DNA of 30,720 nucleotides. It comes from Faecalibacterium sp. UBA1762. GTDB taxonomy: Bacteria > Bacillota > Clostridia > Oscillospirales > Ruminococcaceae. Position numbers and translations under genes: made by a program. The stretch covers positions 1-30,720 of the forward strand of contig DCHC01000043.1 in NCBI GenBank assembly GCA_002314755.1, read 5' to 3'. Shown piece by piece: positions 23,393 to 30,551 of this stretch. The stretch's first letter is position 1; the number at the start of each line of letters is the position of its first letter. The notes beneath the pieces were generated by a model. The model was not told where the DNA came from, ran no database searches, and was given only the letters and a program-made list of their open reading frames with translations.

Positions 23393-25147
23393 ATGGCACT
23401 GGATGCTGCGACACTGGCCCTGTTGGCACAGGAACTGAAGGATGTACTATTGGACGCAAAGCTGGATAAGGTGACCCAGCCTACCAGAGATGAGGCAGTA
23501 CTATCTCTGCACACTCGGTCGGCGACCTATAAGCTGCTGCTGTCTGCCCGCAGCGGTTCTGCCCGGGCGGGTATCACCCATGAGAGTTTTGAGAATCCGG
23601 AGGTGCCGCCCTCCTTCTGCATGCTGCTGCGCAAGCATCTTGCCGGCGGCAGGCTGGTGGATGTGCGCACCGAGCCGCAGGAACGTATCCTTTTTTTGGA
23701 ATTTATCTGTACCAACGAGATGGGCGATCTGGTCAACCGTGTATTGGCGGTGGAGCTGATGGGTCGGTACTCCAATTTAGTACTGGTACGCAAGGAGGAT
23801 AACAAAATTTTGGACGCGCTCAAGCGCGTGGATTTTGAGGACAGCCCAGTCCGTCAGCTGTTGCCCGGGCTTGCTTATACCCTGCCGGACCAGCCCGACA
23901 AGCTGCCTTTTTTGACAACCGATCCGGACGTCACCGTGGCAGCTGCCTGCGGGTTGGCATTGCCGGTTTCGGATGCACTGATGAAAAGCGTGACCGGGGT
24001 TGGCCCGGTTGTCTGCAGAGAGGTCGTATGGCGCTGCTTTGCCGGAGAGGACCCGGCAGCCGACAGTCTGTCGGCGCAGCAGCGGCAGTCCCTTGCCCGG
24101 GCACTGTGGCAAACAGTGACGGAATACCGGACAGATCCCCGGCCGACGATGGTGATCTCCGCCCAGGGCAAACCGACCGAGTTCAGCTTTATGCCCTTGC
24201 AGCAGTATCTGCCGGGCTGTACCCTGAAAAGCTACGGCAGCCTCAGCGCTTTGCTGGAGGATTACTATAGCACCAAGGACGCCGCCGAGCGACTGCGGCA
24301 AAAAAGTCGGGAGCTTTCCAAGCAGGTACGCAATTTGCATGAGCGTGCATTGCGAAAACAGGATGCCCGCCGCAATGAGTTGGCGGAAAGCGCAAAGAAC
24401 GAACATCTGCGGTTGTGGGGAGAACTGATCAGCGCCAATTTGTGGCAGATTTCCGCCGGGAAAAAGTCGGTTACCCTGAATAACTACTATACCGACGAGG
24501 ATATTGAAATTCCGCTGGATCCCCGCTGGTCTCCAACACAGAACGCACAGCGCTATTTTAAGGAATATAAAAAGAAACAAACCGCCATTCAGATGCTGAC
24601 CGAGCTGTTGAGGCAGGGCGCGGTGGAGATAGACTATCTTTCCAGTGTCATGGACGAAGTGGAGCGTGCGGCAGGAGAGCGGGAGTTGAATGATATCCGC
24701 GCAGAGCTGAAGGAACAGGGGTATCTGCGGTACTTTAAGCAGAGAGAGCGTAAGCAAAAGCCCTCCGATTTTATCCGGTACCGTTCCACTGACGGTTTTG
24801 AGATATTGGTGGGCAGAAACAACACGCAAAACGACCGTCTCACCCTCCATACAGCCCGAGGTAAGGATCTGTGGTTCCATGTGAAAAATGCCCCCGGAAG
24901 TCACACGGTGGTGATCAGCGAAGGCAAAGATATTCCAGATTCCACCCGCACCCAGGCGGCAATGATCGCAGTGACACATTCCAGCCAGAGCGGGTCAGCC
25001 AAAGTGGCGGTGGATTTCACTGAGGTGAGGGGTATCCGTAAGACGGCGGGTCTGCGGCCGGGTATGGTTTTGTATGATCATTACGAAACCGCCTATATCA
25101 CTCCGGATGAGGTGCTGGTGAAAAGCCTGAGAATTTCGTCAAAATAG
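23393..25147 (+). CDS. rqcH: RqcH (NFACT) ribosome quality-control protein
   Basis: A 584-residue NFACT protein: NFACT-N (1-200), helix-hairpin-helix segment (about 180-260), long coiled coil (about 285-460) and the NFACT-R domain with DLWFHVKNAPGSHTVV. RqcH binds stalled 50S subunits with peptidyl-tRNA and adds C-terminal alanine tails. The family's catalytic aspartate-arginine pair, D97-R98 in B. subtilis as recalled, reads E97-R98 here (PQERILFLEF). GAGGTAA precedes the ATG by a few bases. Older annotations call this family fibronectin-binding protein. It lies 29 bases after the sulfatase-fold gene. Confidence 0.92.
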   Translation: MALDAATLALLAQELKDVLLDAKLDKVTQPTRDEAVLSLHTRSATYKLLLSARSGSARAGITHESFENPEVPPSFCMLLRKHLAGGRLVDVRTEPQERILFLEFICTNEMGDLVNRVLAVELMGRYSNLVLVRKEDNKILDALKRVDFEDSPVRQLLPGLAYTLPDQPDKLPFLTTDPDVTVAAACGLALPVSDALMKSVTGVGPVVCREVVWRCFAGEDPAADSLSAQQRQSLARALWQTVTEYRTDPRPTMVISAQGKPTEFSFMPLQQYLPGCTLKSYGSLSALLEDYYSTKDAAERLRQKSRELSKQVRNLHERALRKQDARRNELAESAKNEHLRLWGELISANLWQISAGKKSVTLNNYYTDEDIEIPLDPRWSPTQNAQRYFKEYKKKQTAIQMLTELLRQGAVEIDYLSSVMDEVERAAGERELNDIRAELKEQGYLRYFKQRERKQKPSDFIRYRSTDGFEILVGRNNTQNDRLTLHTARGKDLWFHVKNAPGSHTVVISEGKDIPDSTRTQAAMIAVTHSSQSGSAKVAVDFTEVRGIRKTAGLRPGMVLYDHYETAYITPDEVLVKSLRISSK

Positions 25148-25204
25148 ACAAATTTGCGGATGGAAAGTTATAGCAAATACATGAAAAAAATTATTACATT
25201 TTTT

Positions 25205-25235
25205 ACAAAAGCCCTTGCATTGCGGGGGCTTTTGT
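25205..25235 (+). terminator. Stem-loop terminator after rqcH
   Basis: A perfect 10-bp stem (acaaaagccc at 25205-25214, gggcttttgt at 25226-25235) has an 11-base loop. The T-tail after it is poor, so it may be partial. It overlaps the promoter of the ribosomal operon. Confidence 0.6.
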
Positions 25236-25243
25236 GTTATCAT
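25215..25243 (+). promoter_or_regulatory. Candidate promoter of the S10 operon
   Basis: TTGCAT at 25215-25220 is 17 bp before TATCAT at 25238-25243 (5 of 6 to the -10 consensus). The -35 lies in the loop of the preceding hairpin. It would give a leader of about 330 bases before rpsJ. Confidence 0.45.
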
Positions 25244-25249
25244 ATTCTA

Positions 25250-25579
25250 TGGCTGCAAGCGGCTTGTACACAAAACAAGCGTGTGCAAGCTGAAGATATG
25301 CGTTGAAGCGGGAGGTTGCCGTTCATCTTGGAAGGTTGGACGGGTGTTTCCGTGGAGTATGTCTGGTCAAAGAACCGGGCGAAAGAATACTGATGGCAAA
25401 GGGTTATGTTCACCGATGTTACTCCGGTGAACCAATTTCCACGCTAATTTGCTGAGTATCTTTCCGGTAGAACTGCAGGGCGGTTCGCCGGATTTTCTGA
25501 TGCAAAAGCGTGACACACCCGGAGCGGTGTACAGTATTTATCGTACCGCCCAAGTCAAAATCTATAAGGAGGCGATACC
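25250..25579 (+). promoter_or_regulatory. Long structured leader of the S10 operon
   Basis: No credible gene lies in these 330 bases, but hairpins do: gcttgt/acaagc near 25260-25280, ACGG/CCGT near 25340, a perfect 8-bp stem gttcaccg/cggtgaac (25408-25415/25425-25432), and acacc/ggtgt (25515-25519/25526-25530). The last is followed by TAAGGAGG for rpsJ. In E. coli the S10 leader is bound by L4; a like role here is only inferred. Confidence 0.5.
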
Positions 25580-25891
25580 ATGGCAGTCAAGGAAAAAATC
25601 AGAATTCGTTTGAAGAGCTACGACGCTCAGCTGATCGATACCGCAGCGGAGAGAATCGTTACCACCGTTAGAAATACCGGCGCACGCGTTTCCGGCCCCA
25701 TCCCCCTGCCCACCGATCGTGAGATCGTCACTATCCTGCGTGCCGTCCATAAGTACAAGGATAGCCGTGAGCAATTCGAGATGCGTACCCATAAGCGCCT
25801 GATCGATGTTCTGAAACCTTCCAACAAAACTGTGGAGGCTTTACAGGGCCTTCAGCTCCCTGCCGGCGTTGAGATTGAGATCAAGCTGTGA
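25580..25891 (+). CDS. rpsJ: 30S ribosomal protein S10
   Basis: The full-length 103-residue S10 (NusE) is a small-subunit head protein and also part of the transcription antitermination complex. KIRIRLKSYDAQLIDTAAERIV, GPIPLPTDREIVTILRAVHKY and EQFEMRTHKRLIDVL are diagnostic. TAAGGAGG sits 7 bases before the ATG. It is the first gene of the S10 operon and is followed by an unusual 123-base structured gap. Confidence 0.98.
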   Translation: MAVKEKIRIRLKSYDAQLIDTAAERIVTTVRNTGARVSGPIPLPTDREIVTILRAVHKYKDSREQFEMRTHKRLIDVLKPSNKTVEALQGLQLPAGVEIEIKL

Positions 25892-25897
25892 TTGAAA

Positions 25898-25986
25898 GGT
25901 TCAGTACCGCTGAAAACCATCAGACACACATAACACGATCAAAATCCTGACCCACAGAGAGGTCATGTTGATGCGAGTGCATCAAC
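25898..25986 (+). promoter_or_regulatory. Structured rpsJ-rplC spacer with three hairpins
   Basis: The 123-base gap holds ttcag/ctgaa (25900-25904/25910-25914), tgacc/ggtca (25948-25952/25961-25965) and a perfect 8-bp gttgatgc/gcatcaac with a four-base GAGT loop (25967-25974/25979-25986). The last ends about 10 bases before the rplC ribosome site (AAGGAGG). The gap is much longer than those between the other genes here except rplW-rplB. Confidence 0.55.
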
Positions 25987-26014
25987 CAATAACCTACAAG
26001 GAGGCATTACACAA

Positions 26015-26647
26015 ATGCAAAAAGGAATCATTGCAAAAAAGGTCGGCATGACCCAGCTGTTTGATGAGAACGGCAAGGTAGTTCCCGTAACTGTCGTGGA
26101 AGCCGGCCCCTGCACCGTGGTGCAGAAGAAGACCGTCGAGTCCGACGGCTACCAGGCTGTTCAGTTGGGCTTCGGTGCAGTCACCAGCAAGCATCTGACC
26201 AAGGCTGAGGCCGGTCACTTTGCCAAGGCTGATGTCGCCCCCAAGAAGACCCTGCGAGAGCTGCGTCTGGACGATATCTCCGCTTTGAACATCGGCGATA
26301 TCATCAAGGCTGATGTCTTTGCTGCAGGCGACGCCGTTGACGTTGTCGGCATCAGCAAAGGTAAAGGCTACGCCGGTTCCATCAAGCGTTGGAACAACCA
26401 CCGTCTGCGCGAGTCTCACGGTACCGGTCCTGTGGCGCGCCACGCCGGTTCTATGGGCTCCTGCTCCACCCCCAGCCGCGTCTTCAAGGGCAAGAGACTG
26501 CCCGGACATCTGGGTACTGAGCGGGTCACCGTTCAGAATCTGAAGATCGTCAAGGTTGACGCTGAGAATAATCTGATCGCTATCAAGGGTGCAATCCCCG
26601 GCGCCAAGGGCGGCGTGATTGTCATCGCTGACAGCGTGAAGGCATAA
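26015..26647 (+). CDS. rplC: 50S ribosomal protein L3
   Basis: A 210-residue L3, an early-assembly protein near the peptidyl transferase centre. MQKGIIAKKVGMTQLFDENGK at the start (shown here to 20 residues), the long basic loop KGKGYAGSIKRWN, and the GSMGSCSTPSRVFKGKRLPG tail-loop are typical. AAGGAGG lies before the ATG. It is separated by only 13 bases from rplD. Confidence 0.97.
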   Translation: MQKGIIAKKVGMTQLFDENGKVVPVTVVEAGPCTVVQKKTVESDGYQAVQLGFGAVTSKHLTKAEAGHFAKADVAPKKTLRELRLDDISALNIGDIIKADVFAAGDAVDVVGISKGKGYAGSIKRWNNHRLRESHGTGPVARHAGSMGSCSTPSRVFKGKRLPGHLGTERVTVQNLKIVKVDAENNLIAIKGAIPGAKGGVIVIADSVKA

Positions 26648-26660
26648 GGAGGAAAGCAAG

Positions 26661-27281
26661 ATGAAATTTGACGTTTTAGACAAAAGCGGCAAGAAGGTTT
26701 CTGACATTGAGCTTTCCGACGCCGTATTCGGTATCACCCCCAACGAGCGTGTCATGCACGCCGCTGTGGTAAACTTCCTGGCCAACCAGCGCCAGGGTAC
26801 CCAGAGCACCAAGACCCGTTCCGAAGTTTCCGGCGGCGGCAAGAAGCCCTGGCGGCAAAAAGGCACTGGACGCGCCCGGCAAGGCTCTACCCGCAGCCCG
26901 CAATGGACTCACGGTGGCATCGCCTTGGGCCCCAAACCCCGCGATTACAGCTACACCCTGAACAAGAAGGTAAAGCGTTTGGCTATTAAGTCTGCTCTGT
27001 CCGACAAGGCTGCGGGCGGCAATCTGATCATTGTCGACGCCCTGACCATGGATGAGTACAAGACCAAGACCGCCGCTGCCATCCTGAACGCTGTCGGCGC
27101 TACCGGCAAGACTTTGGTTGCTACCGCTGTTGCAGATGAAAAGTTTGTCAAGAGCGTTTCCAACATCGCCGGTGTCAAGACCAGCATGGCCTCCAATATC
27201 AACACCTATTTCGTGCTGAATGCCGACAAGCTGGTCGTTGATCTGGACGGCGCAAAGAAACTCGAGGAGGTCTTCGCGTAA
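26661..27281 (+). CDS. rplD: 50S ribosomal protein L4
   Basis: A 206-residue L4. The extended basic loop GGGKKPWRQKGTGRARQGS (residues 54-72), which lines the peptide exit tunnel, is clear. L4 in E. coli also represses the S10 operon; whether that holds here is unknown, and the leader differs. Its TAA overlaps the rplW ATG by one base (TAATG), so the two are coupled. Confidence 0.97.
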   Translation: MKFDVLDKSGKKVSDIELSDAVFGITPNERVMHAAVVNFLANQRQGTQSTKTRSEVSGGGKKPWRQKGTGRARQGSTRSPQWTHGGIALGPKPRDYSYTLNKKVKRLAIKSALSDKAAGGNLIIVDALTMDEYKTKTAAAILNAVGATGKTLVATAVADEKFVKSVSNIAGVKTSMASNINTYFVLNADKLVVDLDGAKKLEEVFA

Positions 27282-27577
27282 TGAAAGTTGCACCGCAGGA
27301 AATCGTGCTGGCTCCGGTCATCACCGAAGCCTCCATGGCCAATCTGGCACTGAAGAAATACACCTTCAAGGTGGCTGATAGCGCCACCAAGATCGACATC
27401 GCCGCTGCTGTTGAGGAGCTGTTCGGTGTCAAGGTCGAGAAGGTTAACACCATGCATGTGCGCGGCCGTATGCGCCGTCAGGGTATGCACCAGGGTATGA
27501 CCTCCGGCTACAAGAAAGCCATCGTCACCCTGAAAGCTGACAGCAAGGGCATTCCCTTCTTCGAGAGCATGGTCTAA
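27281..27577 (+). CDS. rplW: 50S ribosomal protein L23
   Basis: A 98-residue L23, the exit-tunnel protein that docks trigger factor and SRP. VITEASMANLALKKYTFKVA and VEELFGVKVEKVNTMHVRG identify it. GAGGAG inside rplD serves as its ribosome site. A three-way-junction RNA candidate begins two bases after its stop. Confidence 0.97.
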   Translation: MKVAPQEIVLAPVITEASMANLALKKYTFKVADSATKIDIAAAVEELFGVKVEKVNTMHVRGRMRRQGMHQGMTSGYKKAIVTLKADSKGIPFFESMV

Positions 27578-27578
27578 T

Positions 27579-27660
27579 GGGTGTGCGGCAGGCCTTGGGC
27601 CTGCCCTTCAGACAGCTGCATAGCTGTCATCTTCACACCCGAGTATGGGTGAATGAACCC
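27579..27660 (+). promoter_or_regulatory. Three-way-junction RNA candidate between rplW and rplB
   Basis: A closing helix gggtgtg/cacaccc (27579-27585/27634-27640) encloses two perfect hairpins: ggcaggcc/ggcctgcc (27587-27594/27598-27605) and gacagct/agctgtc (27611-27617/27622-27628). The closing 3' strand overlaps ACCC (27637-27640), which can instead pair with GGGT (27647-27650), which can in turn pair with ACCC (27657-27660). The element stops about 15 bases before AAAGGAG of rplB. Confidence 0.65.
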
Positions 27661-27692
27661 GATAATTTCATTTTACAAAGGAGAATACCGAA

Positions 27693-28523
27693 ATGGCTAT
27701 TAAAAAGTACAGCCCGACTACACCGGGCCGCCGCGGTATGACTACACAGGATTATTCCTGCCTGTCGAAAGTGGCACCCGAGCGTAGCCTGCTGGAGCCG
27801 ATGAAGAAATCGGCCGGTCGCAACTCTTACGGCCGTATCACCGTCCGCCATCACGGCGGCGGCAACCGTACTAAGTACCGTGTGATCGATTTCAAGCGTG
27901 ACAAGGTGGATATGCCCGCCAAGGTCCTGACCCTGGAGTACGATCCCAACCGCAGCGCTCTGATCAGCCTGGTCCAGTACGAGGACGGCGAAAAGCGTTA
28001 TATCATTGCTCCCGAAGGCATGAATGTAGGCGACACCATTATGAGCGGCGCAAATGCCGACATCAAGCCCGGCAACTGCCTGCCCTTCGCCAACATCCCT
28101 GTTGGTACTGTTATCCACAACATTGAAATGTATCCCGGCAAGGGCGCCCAGCTGGTTCGCTCCGCCGGCAACATGGCTCAGCTGATGGGTAAAGAGAATG
28201 GCTACGCTCTGGTTCGTCTGCCCAGCGGTGAGATGCGTCAGTTTACCTTGAACTGCATTGCTACCGTTGGTCAGGTCGGCAATCTGGATCATGAGAATGT
28301 AAACTACGGCAAAGCCGGTCGTGTCCGTCACATGGGTTGGCGTCCCACCGTTCGCGGTTCCGTCATGAACCCCTGTGATCACCCCCACGGCGGTGGTGAG
28401 GGCAAGTGCCCTGTCGGCCGTAGCGGACCGGTCACTCCCTGGGGCAAGCCTGCTCTGGGCCTGAAGACCCGTTCTCAGAAGAAGGCCAGCAACAAGTTCA
28501 TCGTCAAGCGTCGTAACGGTTAA
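27693..28523 (+). CDS. rplB: 50S ribosomal protein L2
   Basis: A 276-residue L2, required for subunit joining and peptidyl transfer. The N-terminal KKYSPTTPGRRGMT, the oligonucleotide-binding fold around ITVRHHGGGNRTKYRVIDFK, the SH3-like middle and the C-terminal HPHGGGEGKCPVGR loop with its conserved histidine are all present. AAAGGAG precedes the ATG. It lies after a 115-base structured gap. Confidence 0.98.
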   Translation: MAIKKYSPTTPGRRGMTTQDYSCLSKVAPERSLLEPMKKSAGRNSYGRITVRHHGGGNRTKYRVIDFKRDKVDMPAKVLTLEYDPNRSALISLVQYEDGEKRYIIAPEGMNVGDTIMSGANADIKPGNCLPFANIPVGTVIHNIEMYPGKGAQLVRSAGNMAQLMGKENGYALVRLPSGEMRQFTLNCIATVGQVGNLDHENVNYGKAGRVRHMGWRPTVRGSVMNPCDHPHGGGEGKCPVGRSGPVTPWGKPALGLKTRSQKKASNKFIVKRRNG

Positions 28524-28541
28524 AGAAAGGAGAACACACAA

Positions 28542-28814
28542 ATGGGTAGAAGTGTTAAAAAGGGACCTTTTGTACAGCCTGTTCTTCTGAAGCGCGTGCG
28601 CGAGATGAACGCTGCCGGTGAGAAGAAAGTGCTCAAGACCTGGAGCCGTTCCTCCACCATTTTCCCCGATTTTGTCGGACATACTTTTGCGGTGCATGAT
28701 GGCCGTAAGCACGTCCCCGTGTATGTGACCGAAGATATGGTCGGCCACAAGCTGGGCGAGTTTGCCCCCACCCGCACCTTCCGCGGCCATGCCGGCGCGA
28801 AGACTACGAAGTAA
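28542..28814 (+). CDS. rpsS: 30S ribosomal protein S19
   Basis: A 90-residue S19 in the small-subunit head near the A-site finger. GRSVKKGPFV, TWSRSSTIFPDFVGHTFAVH and LGEFAPTRTFRGH are diagnostic. GAAAGGAG precedes the ATG. It is 18 bases after rplB. Confidence 0.97.
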   Translation: MGRSVKKGPFVQPVLLKRVREMNAAGEKKVLKTWSRSSTIFPDFVGHTFAVHDGRKHVPVYVTEDMVGHKLGEFAPTRTFRGHAGAKTTK

Positions 28815-28827
28815 GGAGGAAGTTCAA

Positions 28828-29166
28828 ATGGAAGCAAAAGCTTATCTGCGCTATGTTCGCATTGCTCCGCGTAAGGTTCAGATCGTTTGCGATATGATCC
28901 GTAACCAACCGCTGGACAAGGCACTGGCGATGATGAAATATACCCCGAAAGCAGCCTGCGAGCCTCTTTACAAGCTGGTGAAAAGCGCTGCTGCCAATGC
29001 TGAACACAACTTCAACATGGACAAGAACAACTTGTATGTCTCCGAGTGCTTTGTCACTCCCGGACCCATCCTGAAGCGCATCCGCGCCCGCGACAAGGGT
29101 CGTGCATACAGAATCCTCAAGAGGACCAGCCACATCACGGTTGTCCTTAAAGAGATGGAAGGCTAA
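28828..29166 (+). CDS. rplV: 50S ribosomal protein L22
   Basis: A 112-residue L22 whose hairpin lines the exit tunnel. EAKAYLRYVRIAPRKVQIV at the start and GPILKRIRARDKGRAYRILK are diagnostic. ATG 28828 with TAAGGAGGAAG upstream is the start; the frame extends back into rpsS without support. The usual macrolide-relevant hairpin region appears standard. Confidence 0.96.
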   Translation: MEAKAYLRYVRIAPRKVQIVCDMIRNQPLDKALAMMKYTPKAACEPLYKLVKSAAANAEHNFNMDKNNLYVSECFVTPGPILKRIRARDKGRAYRILKRTSHITVVLKEMEG

Positions 29167-29177
29167 GGAGGTAAACT

Positions 29178-29915
29178 ATGGGTCAGAAAGTCAATCCCCA
29201 CGGTTTGCGTGTAGGCGTCATCAAGGATTGGGACAGCCGCTGGTTTGCCGGCAAGAAGACCTTCGGTGATACTCTGGTAGAGGATTACAACCTCCGCAAG
29301 GTATTGAAGAAGCAGCTGTTTGCCGCAGGCGTTGCCAAAATCGAGATCGAGCGCACCGCTGATCGCGTGAAAGTTAACATCTACTGCGCTAAGCCCGGTA
29401 TGGTCATTGGCCGTCAGGGCGCCGAGAAGGACAAGCTGCAGGAGCAGGTCAAGAAGCTGATCGGCAAGGAAGCAATCGTCAATATTGTTGAGATTCACAA
29501 CCCCGATACCAACGCTCAGCTGGTTGCCGAGAATATCGCTGCTCAGCTGGAGCATCGCACCTCTTTCCGCCGTGCAATGAAGATGTGCATCGGTCGTACC
29601 ATGCGTATGGGCGCCAAGGGTATCAAGTGCAATGTCTCCGGCCGTCTGGGCGGTGCTGATATTGCTCGCAGCGAGGAGTATCATGAGGGCACCATTCCCC
29701 TGCAGACCCTGCGTGCTGATATCGACTACGGCTTCGCAGAGGCCGCTACCACCTACGGCCGCATCGGCGTTAAGGTGTGGATCTACAAGGGTGAGGTGCT
29801 GAAGGGTCAGGCCCCCGCTGAGGAAGTACGCCCCCCCAAGAGATTTGACGGTGAGCGTCGTGACCGCCGCAATGGCGACCGCCGCGCTCCCCGCAGAGAA
29901 GGAGGCAACCAATAA
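29178..29915 (+). CDS. rpsC: 30S ribosomal protein S3
   Basis: A 245-residue S3 at the mRNA entry channel. GQKVNPHGLRVGVIKDWDSR starts it, a KH domain contains GMVIGRQGAEKDKLQ, and the C-terminal domain has MRMGAKGIKCNVSGRLGGADIAR. The C-terminus is extended by a basic, arginine-rich tail (about 218-245) beyond the E. coli protein. AGGAGG precedes the ATG. Its TAA overlaps the rplP ATG by one base. Confidence 0.97.
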   Translation: MGQKVNPHGLRVGVIKDWDSRWFAGKKTFGDTLVEDYNLRKVLKKQLFAAGVAKIEIERTADRVKVNIYCAKPGMVIGRQGAEKDKLQEQVKKLIGKEAIVNIVEIHNPDTNAQLVAENIAAQLEHRTSFRRAMKMCIGRTMRMGAKGIKCNVSGRLGGADIARSEEYHEGTIPLQTLRADIDYGFAEAATTYGRIGVKVWIYKGEVLKGQAPAEEVRPPKRFDGERRDRRNGDRRAPRREGGNQ

Positions 29916-30337
29916 TGTTACTGCCTAAGCGTGTTAAGTACCGTCGCGTTCAGCGCGGTCGCATGACCGGTAAAGCCAGCCGTGGCAATAAGGTCAACCA
30001 GGGTGAATACGGCATCATGGCTATGGAGCCCTGCTGGATCACCTCCCGTCAGATTGAGGCCGCCCGTATCGCTATGACCCGTTACATCCGTCGTGGCGGT
30101 CAGGTTTGGATCAAGATTTTCCCGGATAAGCCGGTAACCGAAAAGCCTGCTGAGACCCGCATGGGCTCCGGTAAAGGCAGCCCCGAATATTGGGTAGCTG
30201 TTGTCAAGCCGGGCCGCGTCATGTTCGAGATCGGCGGCGTAGCCAAAGATCAGGCCATGGAGGCTCTGCGTCTGGCTATGTACAAACTGCCTTGCAAGTG
30301 CAAGATCGTGGCTCGTGAAGAGGAGGCTGCAGAATGA
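29915..30337 (+). CDS. rplP: 50S ribosomal protein L16
   Basis: A 140-residue L16 near the A and P sites. MLLPKRVKYRRVQRGRMTGK, the GGQVWIKIFPDKPVTEKPAE segment and TRMGSGKGSPEYWVAVVKPG are diagnostic. It overlaps rpsC by one base and rpmC by four (ATGA), so all three are translationally coupled. GAAGGAGG inside the end of rpsC is its ribosome site. Confidence 0.97.
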   Translation: MLLPKRVKYRRVQRGRMTGKASRGNKVNQGEYGIMAMEPCWITSRQIEAARIAMTRYIRRGGQVWIKIFPDKPVTEKPAETRMGSGKGSPEYWVAVVKPGRVMFEIGGVAKDQAMEALRLAMYKLPCKCKIVAREEEAAE

Positions 30338-30531
30338 AAGCCAGTGAAATCGCCAAGATGAACAGCGCTGATCTGACCAAAAAGCTCGACGAGCTGAAGG
30401 CTGAGCTGTTCAACCTGCGTTTCCAGCACGCCATCAATCAGCTGGACAATCCGGGCCGCATTGCCGTCGTCAAGAAGGACATCGCCCGTGTGAAGACCGC
30501 CCTTCGTGCTCTTGAGCTGAAGGCTGAATAA
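30334..30531 (+). CDS. rpmC: 50S ribosomal protein L29
   Basis: A 65-residue, two-helix L29 at the exit-tunnel rim. KASEIAKMNSADLTKKLDEL and AELFNLRFQHAINQLDNPGR are diagnostic. The start lies inside the end of rplP, with GAAGAGGAGG upstream. Confidence 0.96.
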   Translation: MKASEIAKMNSADLTKKLDELKAELFNLRFQHAINQLDNPGRIAVVKKDIARVKTALRALELKAE

Positions 30532-30551
30532 TCAGAGAGGAGATAAGACAC

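Noticed and set aside
23777..24979. A 400-codon open frame antisense to rqcH
   Set aside because: It mirrors the GC-biased codons of rqcH, has no recognisable motif or ribosome site, and rqcH has all family domains.
25215..25430. A 71-codon open frame in the S10 leader
   Set aside because: It has no ribosome site or recognisable product, and lies over the promoter and hairpins.
27633..28790. A 385-codon open frame antisense to rplB and rpsS
   Set aside because: It is a shadow of two highly conserved ribosomal genes, low in complexity and without any known domain.
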